From the NCBI GenBank assembly GCA_947311635.1, contig CAMZLD010000077.1, positions 1 to 39,327 on the forward strand: a DNA stretch of 39,327 nt. The letters run 5' to 3'. The DNA is from an uncultured Flavobacteriaceae bacterium (GTDB taxonomy: Bacteria > Bacteroidota > Bacteroidia > Flavobacteriales > Flavobacteriaceae). Below the pieces are notes generated by a model. That model had not been told where the DNA came from, ran no database searches, and saw only the letters and a list, made by a program, of their open reading frames with translations. This document shows positions 10,168-18,125 of the stretch, one piece after another (within the stretch, counting starts at the first letter, position 1; each line of letters opens with the position of its first letter). Both the position numbers and the translations under genes were made by a program.

Positions 10168-10545
10168 TTTAATGGCAATCATAGAAATTTCTATATTGAC
10201 AAACTTAGGTAGGTTTGCAACTTCTACAGTTTCTCTTGCAGGAGCGTTTTCAGAAGAAAAATAAGTTCCATACACCATATTTATAGCATTAAAAGTATGA
10301 ATGTCAGAAATGAAAATAGAAGTTTTGATAACATTTTCAAAAGTCATGTTGGCAGCTTTTAAAACTGCTTGTAAATTGCTCATCACTTGTTTAGTTTCAT
10401 TTTCAATACTATCTAGTACTAATTCTCCATTTTCTGGATTGATTGCTATTTGTCCAGATGTATATAAAGTGTTTCCATTTAATATAGCTTGACTATATGG
10501 TCCAATTGGGGCTGGTGCGTTTTTGGTAAAAATAATTTTTTTCAT
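10165..10545 (-). CDS. ridA: RidA family reactive-intermediate deaminase
   Basis: RidA hydrolyses reactive enamine/imine intermediates (for example 2-aminoacrylate from serine or threonine dehydratases) and so protects pyridoxal-phosphate enzymes. The 126 residues match the trimeric YjgF/YER057c/UK114 fold. The family motifs GPYSQA (15-20), TSGQIA, and ARETVEVANLPK with the substrate-carboxylate-binding Arg at 104, plus Glu119, are all present, so it should be an active RidA rather than a divergent Rid subtype. Its ATG overlaps the lptD stop by one base (TAATG), so translation is probably coupled to lptD. Its own stop codon is made by an ACTAACC repeat. Confidence 0.93.
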   Translation of the reverse strand: MKKIIFTKNAPAPIGPYSQAILNGNTLYTSGQIAINPENGELVLDSIENETKQVMSNLQAVLKAANMTFENVIKTSIFISDIHTFNAINMVYGTYFSSENAPARETVEVANLPKFVNIEISMIAIK

Positions 10546-13199
10546 TAGAATTGTCTTTTGTCAGGTTTTTGACGTTGGTCGTATTTTAAATCTGATAATA
10601 CAGAAGATTTTACGCCTATAAAAAAGTAATAGGTTTGTCGTGTACCAAAAGGTACCCAGTTAAAACTTAATCGCCAGCTATCTAGGTCTCTTTGAAATCG
10701 GAATTGAGTATAAGAAAAGCCTTTATTTCTAAAGTCATAACCAGAAGATACGCCTACTTTCCATTTGGGCGTGAGTTCTATATTACCAGAAAACATTAAT
10801 GAATTAGAAGAAATTTCATTTTGTCTTTTATTATTAGTGTAATTTGTAGAGAAAGCCAAACGTAGATCCCAAGGTATTTTAGAATGATAGAGTTTGGTTT
10901 TTACCTCTTTGTCCTTTTCGGGTGCTCTTTGTTGGTTTGATACTTCTAAGTTTTCACCAAAAATGCCATCACTATTTGTGTCGTCTCTTGATGAATTTCC
11001 GTTGTTAGAAGGATTATTTCTTGTAGTATTATCAAAATCTTTACTAGAGAACGCGTAATTTAAAGTAAGATTAGCGCTTGTTAATCGAAACAAACTACCG
11101 CCGTTATTGATGTTGAAAGTATTTATAACCGTTCCGTTAGCATTAATAGCGTATGGGTTAAGGGTAGCGCCAAAATTAACACCTAACTTATTATTAAAAA
11201 AAGAAGTGCCTCCATTCATATTTACCGGACTCCATTTTAAAGAGTCTGCCGCCATATTGTAACTAGTAGAGAAATTTAAATTATTTAATAAACTAATACG
11301 TCTATCTTCTGTAGCTGTAGAATCTTTAGGGGCTAATTTTGCTTCTAAAGTATTTGCTAAGGTAATGCCAATGCTGTTAGAAAGGTTTTTACTTGGCCTG
11401 CCGTAAATACCGTTATCAAATTGGCTGTATTCTTGTAAATCATTAGGGTTAGCACTTTGTTGCACTTTGTCATAATAAAAGCCAAAATCTGGTTTATAGC
11501 CGTAAGAGATTGAAGGTCTAAATGTATGCCGAATAGCTTTCCATTTTTTAGCATTTTTAAATTCAACCGTACCATAAACAGTTGTTGATAATGATGCGCC
11601 TACATTGTATTCTCTAAAACTAGTAAAACCATTTATTGTATCTGTTTTTACCAGATTATCTGAAGCAATATAAGTTTTGCTAATTTTATCAAAATACCAA
11701 GTTTCATTGTAGTTGGCAGATGGAGACAGTGTAAAGTACTTAAACACCTTCATGTTGGTACTTATAGAGGCGTTGTGTTTAACTCCAGATTGGGCGGTGT
11801 TGAACATTTCTTTTTTTAAAAAATCGGTATCCGTAGTATTGATTCTGTAATCACCTTGCATAGAATAACTTAATCCAATTTTTTGTAATGCATTTTTTTT
11901 AGTTCCATTTTTCGGAGCAAAAGGAAAAATACGATTCATATTTAATGTTATTGCGGGCAATGACAATGTAATAATTTCTGTATTGGCATTTTGAGAGTGT
12001 GTAGCAGACAGCGACATATTAAAGGGTGTACCTACAAATGTTTTAGAATACGATATTGAAGAGCTAAATGTATTGTTTAAAAAAGCATTGGTATTGTATT
12101 CGTTTAAAGATTCTCTATAGTATTTGCTACTACCAAGATTGACAGAAGCAGAAAACCTTGAATTAGGGCTTGCTTTAGCATCTTGACTATGCGACCAACG
12201 AATATTGTAATTGGTTGTTTTACTATAATTGTCTAGGCCTTTAATACTATTGATTAAATTTTCATAACGAAAACTAAAGTTTCCATTAAATTTATAGCGT
12301 AAGTTGTAATTAGATTCCGTTCGTAATCCCCAGCTTCCGTTGGTGTAAATATCTCCTAGAATTGCTAAATCAACGTAATCACTAATGGCTAAATAGTAAC
12401 CACCATTTTGCAAAAAATAGCCTTGATTATTATTTTCTCCATAACTAGGTATTAAAACTCCAGAGGTTCTTCCTTTGGTAAGCGGAAAATAAGCAAACGG
12501 TAAAACAGCAGGTGTTGGCACATCTGCAATATAAAGTTGTGAAGCGCCTGCAACAATTTTTTTACCAGGTACTACTTTTGCTTTGTTAACTTGAATGTAA
12601 TAATCAGGATTTTTCTTTTTAGAAGTTGTTACTCTAATTTTATCGGCATAAAGTGTAGAGTCATTCATTCGTTTAATAGCTTTTGCACTAGTAAAAAGCT
12701 CGCCTTCTTTACTCTTTGTGCCAAAAGCCAAGGTTCTTTTCGTTTTAGAATTCATTACAATAGAATCCAAAGTAGTTTCTCTACCACCTTGAGTGACTAC
12801 GGGTAATTGTGTGTAACCTAAGCTATCCATCACAATCCCTTTTGCTGTAACAATGTTGGTTTTATTGTTAATGGTAATGACACCTGCTTTAATATGTACG
12901 TCTTGGTAATCTACTTCTGCTTGATCGTAAAGCGTTATGATATTATGAATAACATCTATTAAAATATTTCTTGAAGCTTTGTGTGTTACAATATCAGAAA
13001 GGGTTTCCTTTGTAATTAAGCTGTCTTTTTTAGTAGTATCGTTTCGTTTTACCAAATCGTTGCCATTTACAATAATACTGTCTTTTTTTAGAGGAAAACT
13101 AATTTTTCTTGTAGGCACAGGTTCTTGACCATAAGCCTTATCAATAAAGCTAGCAGTAAATGCTAAAATTAAAAGTATGTAGTTTATTTTCTTTTGCAA
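10545..13199 (-). CDS. lptD: LptD-like LPS-assembly outer-membrane protein
   Basis: LptD is the outer-membrane barrel that, with LptE, inserts lipopolysaccharide into the outer leaflet. After the signal peptide, an OstA/LptA-like periplasmic jellyroll region (about residues 80-230, VTAKGIVMDSLG, LYADKIRV) leads into a long C-terminal barrel rich in alternating aromatic strands that ends in a typical outer-membrane region. The ORF track begins at a TTG at 13256, but I place the start at the TTG at 13199. This gives MQKKINYILLILAFTASF...AYGQ, a clean signal peptide, and leaves room for a promoter at 13261-13294 (see findings). It is 884 residues on this start. It overlaps ridA by one base. Bacteroidota LptD is divergent from the proteobacterial type, so LptE dependence is unknown. 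Confidence 0.88.
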   Translation of the reverse strand: MQKKINYILLILAFTASFIDKAYGQEPVPTRKISFPLKKDSIIVNGNDLVKRNDTTKKDSLITKETLSDIVTHKASRNILIDVIHNIITLYDQAEVDYQDVHIKAGVITINNKTNIVTAKGIVMDSLGYTQLPVVTQGGRETTLDSIVMNSKTKRTLAFGTKSKEGELFTSAKAIKRMNDSTLYADKIRVTTSKKKNPDYYIQVNKAKVVPGKKIVAGASQLYIADVPTPAVLPFAYFPLTKGRTSGVLIPSYGENNNQGYFLQNGGYYLAISDYVDLAILGDIYTNGSWGLRTESNYNLRYKFNGNFSFRYENLINSIKGLDNYSKTTNYNIRWSHSQDAKASPNSRFSASVNLGSSKYYRESLNEYNTNAFLNNTFSSSISYSKTFVGTPFNMSLSATHSQNANTEIITLSLPAITLNMNRIFPFAPKNGTKKNALQKIGLSYSMQGDYRINTTDTDFLKKEMFNTAQSGVKHNASISTNMKVFKYFTLSPSANYNETWYFDKISKTYIASDNLVKTDTINGFTSFREYNVGASLSTTVYGTVEFKNAKKWKAIRHTFRPSISYGYKPDFGFYYDKVQQSANPNDLQEYSQFDNGIYGRPSKNLSNSIGITLANTLEAKLAPKDSTATEDRRISLLNNLNFSTSYNMAADSLKWSPVNMNGGTSFFNNKLGVNFGATLNPYAINANGTVINTFNINNGGSLFRLTSANLTLNYAFSSKDFDNTTRNNPSNNGNSSRDDTNSDGIFGENLEVSNQQRAPEKDKEVKTKLYHSKIPWDLRLAFSTNYTNNKRQNEISSNSLMFSGNIELTPKWKVGVSSGYDFRNKGFSYTQFRFQRDLDSWRLSFNWVPFGTRQTYYFFIGVKSSVLSDLKYDQRQKPDKRQF

Positions 13200-13221
13200 A
13201 ACGATATTTATGCTATTTTTG
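13193..13221 (+). promoter_or_regulatory. Promoter for the amidase gene, inside the lptD 5' end
   Basis: TTTG (13193-13196), 17 bases, then TATTTTTG (13214-13221) is an exact match to the Bacteroidota promoter pattern TTTG-N17-23-TAnnTTTG. The predicted start of transcription is near 13228, leaving a leader of about 55 bases before the amidase ATG at 13283. Confidence 0.65.
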
Positions 13222-13260
13222 TAAAATGGCGCAGTCTTTGAAGTACTCCAAATCAAAGGT

Positions 13261-13294
13261 CAAAAATAATTAAAATAACTTGATGAATACACAA
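13261..13294 (-). promoter_or_regulatory. Promoter for lptD-ridA
   Basis: On the minus strand TTG (13294-13292), 23 bases, then TATTTTTG (13268-13261) matches the Bacteroidota promoter pattern at the long end of the spacing. Predicted transcription start is near 13255, about 55 bases before the preferred lptD start at 13199. It would leave almost no leader for the ORF-track start at 13256. Confidence 0.55.
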
Positions 13295-14431
13295 GGTTTT
13301 CTTAAAATTGCATTAATGTTTAACAGAAGCTACTTTTTACTGTTTGTATTTACACTTTCAGTTACTTTTTCTTCGGTATTTGCACAGCAAAAACCATTTA
13401 CCATTGTTTTAGATGCAGGGCATGGTGGTAAAGACCCAGGGCGTCCTACAAAAAACGGTTATAAAGAAAGTGATATAGCTTTAAAATTAGTTTTGGCTTT
13501 AGGAAAAAAATTAGAAAAAGAAAACGGAATTAAAGTTGTTTATACACGTAAGACAGATGTTTTTGTAGATTTATTTAAGCGCGGAAAAATCGCTAACAAA
13601 GCCAATGCAGATTTGTTTATTTCTATCCATTGCAATGCGCATTTTTCGCAAGCTTATGGAGCAGAAACTTATGTTTTAGGGATTCATAGAAATCAAACCA
13701 ATTTTAATGTCGCTAAAGCCGAAAATTCGGTGATTTTATTAGAAGAAAATAATAAAGAAAATTACAAAGGTTTTGATCCAAATGCACCAGAGTCTTTAAT
13801 TGGACTCACTTTAATGCAAGAAGAATACTTAGAACAAAGCATTGCTTTTGCAAGTATGGTACAACAGAATTTAACGCAAAAACTTAAACGAAAAGATAGA
13901 GGAGTAAAGCAAGCAGGTTTTATTGTATTGCATCAAACCTATATGCCAAGTGTTTTGATAGAATCTGGCTTTATCACAAATAAAAAAGAAGGCGCTTTTT
14001 TAAATTCAAAAACAGGGCAAGAAAAAATAGCCCAAACCATTTACGAAGCTATAAAAACCTATAAATCAAATATAGATAAAAATGCTGTTAAAGAAGATGA
14101 TACTAAAGTAGCAGATACAGTTATTTCAACTTCAGAAAAAAATCAAGAAACTTCAAATATTTATAAAGGCATTACTTTTAAAGTTCAAATAGCTGCAGGT
14201 AGACGAAAAATACAACCAAAGGCGTATAATTTTAAAGGCTTAAAAGGTGTAGAGCGCAGTAAAGTTGGGCGTACTTATAAATATTATCTAGGCAGTACAG
14301 ATGATTTTAGTAAGGTAAAAGAATTACAGCAAAAAGCGAAAAATACAGGCTTTTCTACAGCATTTATTGTTGCTTTTAAAAACAAGAAAAAAGTAGACCT
14401 TAAAAAAGTGTTGAAAAATCAACTTCAATAA
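13283..14431 (+). CDS. N-acetylmuramoyl-L-alanine amidase (Amidase_3) with C-terminal SPOR-like domain
   Basis: This is a zinc peptidoglycan amidase that cuts the bond between N-acetylmuramic acid and L-alanine, acting in the periplasm during cell separation. A signal peptide ends near SSVFAQQ. The Amidase_3 domain shows all zinc ligands in context: VLDAGHGGKDPG, the Glu of KESDIAL, and SIHCNA. The catalytic Glu is in VLIESGFITNKKEG. A Lys-rich linker leads to a C-terminal segment of about 85 residues (ITFKVQIAAG to AFIVAFKNKKKV) that looks like a SPOR fold, which would bind denuded glycan at septa. The ORF track starts at a TTG (13280), and the ATG at 13283 is the likelier start. An ATG at 13319 would also leave a signal peptide. 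It is divergent from lptD, and the MCE gene follows. Confidence 0.92.
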   Translation: MNTQGFLKIALMFNRSYFLLFVFTLSVTFSSVFAQQKPFTIVLDAGHGGKDPGRPTKNGYKESDIALKLVLALGKKLEKENGIKVVYTRKTDVFVDLFKRGKIANKANADLFISIHCNAHFSQAYGAETYVLGIHRNQTNFNVAKAENSVILLEENNKENYKGFDPNAPESLIGLTLMQEEYLEQSIAFASMVQQNLTQKLKRKDRGVKQAGFIVLHQTYMPSVLIESGFITNKKEGAFLNSKTGQEKIAQTIYEAIKTYKSNIDKNAVKEDDTKVADTVISTSEKNQETSNIYKGITFKVQIAAGRRKIQPKAYNFKGLKGVERSKVGRTYKYYLGSTDDFSKVKELQQKAKNTGFSTAFIVAFKNKKKVDLKKVLKNQLQ

Positions 14432-14486
14432 GGTTTTTACTCCCAAAAATTATTAGTATTATTGTCTTACTAAACAATATACTATT

Positions 14487-15443
14487 TTGAAGTTATCTCG
14501 AGAGTTAAAAACAGGTATTGCCGCATTAACCATAATTGGAGTATTTTTTTGGGGATATAATTACATGAAAGGTCAAAACCTTTTTGATGGCCCTTCTACA
14601 ACCTATTACGCAACTTATAAAAACGTACAAGGATTAACCACTGCTAGTCCTGTAACAATCAATGGGTTGGCTGTTGGTAAAATTTCTGATATAAGTTTTA
14701 GTAACAATCCTAAATTTAAAGGCGAATTAATGGTAGCTTATACCATAGATACCGATTTACCCTTTTCTAAAAAAAGTGTTGCAAAAATTTACAGTGCAAG
14801 TTTAATGGGCGGAAAAGCACTTGCTATTGTCCCATCTTTTGAAGGAGAAAAAGCCGTTCCGGGAGATTATTTAACCGGCGCCATTGAGTCTGATATATTT
14901 TCTTCTGTAACTGAACAATTAAATCCATTACAAGCAAAATTAGAAAGTGTTATTGTTAATGCAGATTCATTAATGATTGGTTTAAACCAAGTATTAGATG
15001 AAAAATCAAGAAAAAATTTACGCTATAGTATTGCTCAATTAACTGGTATTACAAGCAATTTTAACAAAGCCTCAAAATCATTAAACGCCCTTTTAGAAAC
15101 CAACCAATCAAAATTAAATGCAACCATTTCTAATACCGAAAAAATGACAGCAGATTTTTCTAAAGTTTCACAGCGATTATCTAATATTGATATTGAAAAT
15201 ACAGTTAAAAAGTTAGAAAGTACCCTTGCTAACTTTAATGAAATCATCAAAAGTATGAAAGATGGTAATGGTACTATAGGAAAATTACTAAGTGACGAAG
15301 CCATGTATACAAACCTTACCAATGCCTCTAAAGAAATGGAAGAACTACTTAGAGAAATGAAACTGCATCCAAAACGATTTGTACATTTTTCACTCTTCGG
15401 AAAAAAAGATAAAAAAGGCTACGTAAAAGACACTATTAACTAA
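14487..15443 (+). CDS. MCE/MlaD family lipid-transport protein
   Basis: This is a substrate-binding-type protein of the mammalian-cell-entry family, which forms hexameric rings in the periplasm and carries phospholipids between membranes. The N-terminus has a short basic stretch, one membrane anchor (about 9-28, GIAALTIIGVFFWGYNY) and the MlaD domain (about 38-130, TYKNVQGLTTASPVTINGL, VGKISDISF, MGGKALAIVPS). The rest is a long helical tail, probably a coiled coil. The start is a TTG; no in-frame ATG would keep the anchor. The gene is on its own here: the permease (MlaE) and ATPase (MlaF) genes of a Mla transporter are not in the window. It follows the amidase by 55 bases and precedes the Fe-S pair by 10. 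Confidence 0.9.
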   Translation: MKLSRELKTGIAALTIIGVFFWGYNYMKGQNLFDGPSTTYYATYKNVQGLTTASPVTINGLAVGKISDISFSNNPKFKGELMVAYTIDTDLPFSKKSVAKIYSASLMGGKALAIVPSFEGEKAVPGDYLTGAIESDIFSSVTEQLNPLQAKLESVIVNADSLMIGLNQVLDEKSRKNLRYSIAQLTGITSNFNKASKSLNALLETNQSKLNATISNTEKMTADFSKVSQRLSNIDIENTVKKLESTLANFNEIIKSMKDGNGTIGKLLSDEAMYTNLTNASKEMEELLREMKLHPKRFVHFSLFGKKDKKGYVKDTIN

Positions 15444-15453
15444 ACTTATAGCA

Positions 15454-16764
15454 ATGCAATACATACCAAACATCCTTTTTGCAATACTACTATTTGTAGG
15501 CGTTGGTTTTTTTGTAAAAAACATTCAAAAACTTATACGTAATATTAAATTAGGTAAAGATATTGATAGAACAGACAACCGTTCTGCACGATGGAAAAAC
15601 ATGGCAAATATTGCCTTAGGGCAATCTAAAATGGTAAAAAGACCAGTTTCTGGTTTCCTTCACGTGATTGTTTATGTTGGTTTTATCATCATTAATATAG
15701 AAGTGCTAGAAATTATTATAGACGGTTTGTTTGGAACACATCGTGTTTTTCAAAACTTATTAGGCGATACCTTTTATGGTTTTCTAATCGGTTTCTTTGA
15801 AATATTAGCATTGTTGGTATTTGTTGCGGTAACCATTTTTTGGATTCGAAGAAATGTCATTAAAATCAAACGCTTTTGGAATAAAGAAATGAAAGGCTGG
15901 CCAAAAAGTGACGGAAATAATATTCTCTATTTCGAAATGGTATTGATGTCTTTATTCTTAATCATGAACGCCACAGACACCCATTTTCAGCAATTAGGCA
16001 TTGGTAATGTTGTAAGTCAATACTTAGCACCAATATTTAGTAATTTTTCAGAAAGCATTTTACATATAATAGAACGTAGCGCTTGGTGGATACATATTGC
16101 AGGCATCTTCGTTTTTTTAAATTACTTATACTATTCTAAACATTTGCACATACTCTTAGCTTTTCCGAATACATTTTATGCTAATTTAAAACCAAAAGGG
16201 CAGTTTCCTTTAAACGCAACCGTTACTTCAGAAGTTAAAATGATGCTAGACCCAAATGCAGATCCATTTGCTGCACCTCCAGAAGGTGCTTCAGAAGAAG
16301 TGCCAGAAAAATTTGGCGCAAGTGATGTCACCGATTTAAATTGGGTGCAACTCATGAATGCCTACACATGTACAGAATGCGGACGTTGTACTTCTGTGTG
16401 CCCAGCCAACCAAACAGGAAAAGAATTGTCTCCAAGAGCTATCATGATGAAAACACGTGATCGACTAGAAGAGGTAGGTAAAAATATAGATGCAAATGGT
16501 ACATTTAAAGATGATAATAAGCAATTATTAAATAATTATATCACGCCAGAAGAACTCTGGGCTTGTACCAGTTGTAATGCTTGCGTAGAAGAGTGTCCTG
16601 TAAATATTGATCCACTTTCTATCATTATGGATATGCGTCAATATTTAGTCATGGAACAATCTGCAGCACCAGCAGAATTAAACAATATGATGACCAATAT
16701 CGAAAATAATGGCGCACCGTGGCCATACAACCAAATGGACCGATTAAATTGGAAAGACGAATAA
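15454..16764 (+). CDS. Membrane (Fe-S)-binding oxidoreductase with cytochrome-b-like N-terminus
   Basis: About five hydrophobic segments in residues 1-240 carry histidines placed as in NarI/HdrE/DsrM-type b-haem subunits (FLHVIVYVGF, WWIHIAGIFVFLNYLYYSKHLHIL). A soluble C-terminus follows with two ferredoxin-type 4Fe-4S sites, CTECGRCTSVCP (about 305-316) and CTSCNACVEECP (about 371-382). This is the arrangement of proteins that pass electrons between membrane quinone and soluble Fe-S partners. The likely quinone is menaquinone, whose synthesis genes lie a few kb downstream. The next gene supplies CCG domains, so together they look like a split HdrDE/GlpC-like unit. The electron donor or acceptor is unknown. 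The start is an ATG, ten bases after the MCE gene. The fold call is firm and the reaction is inferred. Confidence 0.85.
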   Translation: MQYIPNILFAILLFVGVGFFVKNIQKLIRNIKLGKDIDRTDNRSARWKNMANIALGQSKMVKRPVSGFLHVIVYVGFIIINIEVLEIIIDGLFGTHRVFQNLLGDTFYGFLIGFFEILALLVFVAVTIFWIRRNVIKIKRFWNKEMKGWPKSDGNNILYFEMVLMSLFLIMNATDTHFQQLGIGNVVSQYLAPIFSNFSESILHIIERSAWWIHIAGIFVFLNYLYYSKHLHILLAFPNTFYANLKPKGQFPLNATVTSEVKMMLDPNADPFAAPPEGASEEVPEKFGASDVTDLNWVQLMNAYTCTECGRCTSVCPANQTGKELSPRAIMMKTRDRLEEVGKNIDANGTFKDDNKQLLNNYITPEELWACTSCNACVEECPVNIDPLSIIMDMRQYLVMEQSAAPAELNNMMTNIENNGAPWPYNQMDRLNWKDE

Positions 16765-16766
16765 AT

Positions 16767-16816
16767 AACCAAACTGAACTAACCACTAATACCTAATTAC
16801 TAACCACTAACACCTA
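16767..16816. repeat. ACTAACC-type repeat, copy 2 (degenerate)
   Basis: The 56 bases between the two Fe-S genes are almost wholly built from variants of the heptamer: ACTAACCACTAATACCTAATTACTAACCACTAACACCTAAAT. It ends just before the ATG of the next gene. The unit is the same as at 10150 and 37393. Confidence 0.65.
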
Positions 16817-16820
16817 AATT

Positions 16821-17600
16821 ATGAACGTACCTACAATGGCAGAAATGATGGCGCAAGGCAAACAACCAGAAGTGTTGTTTTGGGTTGGATGCGCAGGCAG
16901 TTTTGATGATAGAGCCAAAAAAATCACCAAAGCTTTTGTTAAAATCATGCAAAAAGCAAAAGTATCGTTTGCAGTATTAGGAACCGAAGAAAGTTGCTCT
17001 GGAGATCCAGCAAAACGTGCAGGAAACGAATTTTTATTTCAAATGCAAGCCATGAGCAATATTGAGGTAATGAATATGTATGAAGTAAAAAAAATTGTAA
17101 CAGCATGTCCGCATTGTTTTAATACCATAAACAATGAATACCCTCAATTAGGAGGGGATTTTGAAGTAATGCACCATACCCAATTCTTAAAATCGTTATT
17201 AGATGAAGGTAGATTAACCATAGAGGGCGGAAAATTCAAAGGAAAGCGTATTACTTTTCATGATCCTTGTTATTTAGGTAGAGCAAATAATATTTACGAA
17301 GCACCAAGAGATTTAATAAAAAAACTAGATATAGAATTGGTAGAAATGAAGCGTTGTAAAACCAACGGACTCTGTTGTGGAGCTGGCGGTGCTCAAATGT
17401 TTAAAGATGCTGAAAAAGGCGAAAAAGAAATCTTTGTAGAACGCACAGAAGATGCCATAGAAGTAACGCCAGATATTATTGCAACTGGTTGCCCTTTTTG
17501 TAATACCATGATGACAGACGGTGTTAAAGTAAAAGAAAAAGAAAGCAGTATTCAAGTGTTAGATATTGCAGAAATGATTGCCAATGCAGATGATTTATAA
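16821..17600 (+). CDS. CCG-domain (Fe-S)-binding protein, HdrB/GlpC/LutA-like
   Basis: This cytoplasmic protein has two cysteine-rich CCG-type domains. The first contains FWVGCAGSFDDRA, EESCSGDPAKRAG and TACPHCFNT. The second contains HDPCYLGR, GLCCGAGGAQMF and TGCPFCNTM. Such domains bind a non-cubane or 4Fe-4S cluster in heterodisulfide reductase HdrB, in GlpC and in LutA/LldE lactate-utilisation proteins. It is the natural soluble partner of the preceding membrane Fe-S protein, and both are separated only by a repeat-filled spacer. The start is an ATG, giving MNVPTMAEMMAQGKQPEVLFWVGC. The substrate cannot be deduced: no lactate or glycerol-phosphate genes are nearby. I am confident of the fold, not of the reaction. 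Confidence 0.85.
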   Translation: MNVPTMAEMMAQGKQPEVLFWVGCAGSFDDRAKKITKAFVKIMQKAKVSFAVLGTEESCSGDPAKRAGNEFLFQMQAMSNIEVMNMYEVKKIVTACPHCFNTINNEYPQLGGDFEVMHHTQFLKSLLDEGRLTIEGGKFKGKRITFHDPCYLGRANNIYEAPRDLIKKLDIELVEMKRCKTNGLCCGAGGAQMFKDAEKGEKEIFVERTEDAIEVTPDIIATGCPFCNTMMTDGVKVKEKESSIQVLDIAEMIANADDL

Positions 17601-17664
17601 ATAATAATCAACTCTTAAACAATCGCTAATAAATGCATACAAGCTGATAAAAAAAAGAAAAAGA

Positions 17665-18123
17665 ATGAAAAAAATAACAACTATTTTACTTTTACTAATG
17701 ACTGTTGTTGCATGTAGTAAAAAAACAGCTAAACAGCAAAATGAAAAAGAATTGCTTAACCAAAATACTGAAATTCAAGAAGATGTAAAAGATACGATTA
17801 CAGTTATAGATTCTACTCTACTTAAAAAGAGCATAGCCTTAAAACACCCTTCGGCATTTAAGGATAGATTGGTCTACACCGTTCAAATAGGAGCCTTTTC
17901 TAAGCCCAATCCAAAATTAGAAGCAGATGCCAATATCACTACCAAAGAAGAAGGAGCGTTAATTATTTACCGCTACGGAAATTTTGACACCTACAAAGAA
18001 GCAACAGCATTTAAAAATTCTGCAAAGCAATTGTATCCAGGGGCTTTTATTGTTCCCATTAATAAAGGGAGTCGTATCAATATAACAGAAGCCTTAAAGA
18101 TTAGTAACGAACAGGTGCACTAA
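17665..18123 (+). CDS. SPOR-like domain lipoprotein
   Basis: The N-terminus is a lipoprotein signal peptide with lipobox MTVVAC and cleavage before Cys17, followed by a polar linker. Residues from about 70 to 150 (VYTVQIGAFSKP, IYRYGNFDTYKEATAFKNSA, GAFIVPINKGSRI) resemble the SPOR fold, which binds septal peptidoglycan stripped of stem peptides. It is therefore probably a small envelope lipoprotein tied to peptidoglycan. It is the second SPOR-like protein in the window, the first being the tail of the amidase. It sits 64 bases after the CCG-domain gene and only two bases before menA, so it is likely co-transcribed with menA. Precise role unknown. Confidence 0.75.
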   Translation: MKKITTILLLLMTVVACSKKTAKQQNEKELLNQNTEIQEDVKDTITVIDSTLLKKSIALKHPSAFKDRLVYTVQIGAFSKPNPKLEADANITTKEEGALIIYRYGNFDTYKEATAFKNSAKQLYPGAFIVPINKGSRINITEALKISNEQVH

Positions 18124-18125
18124 GC

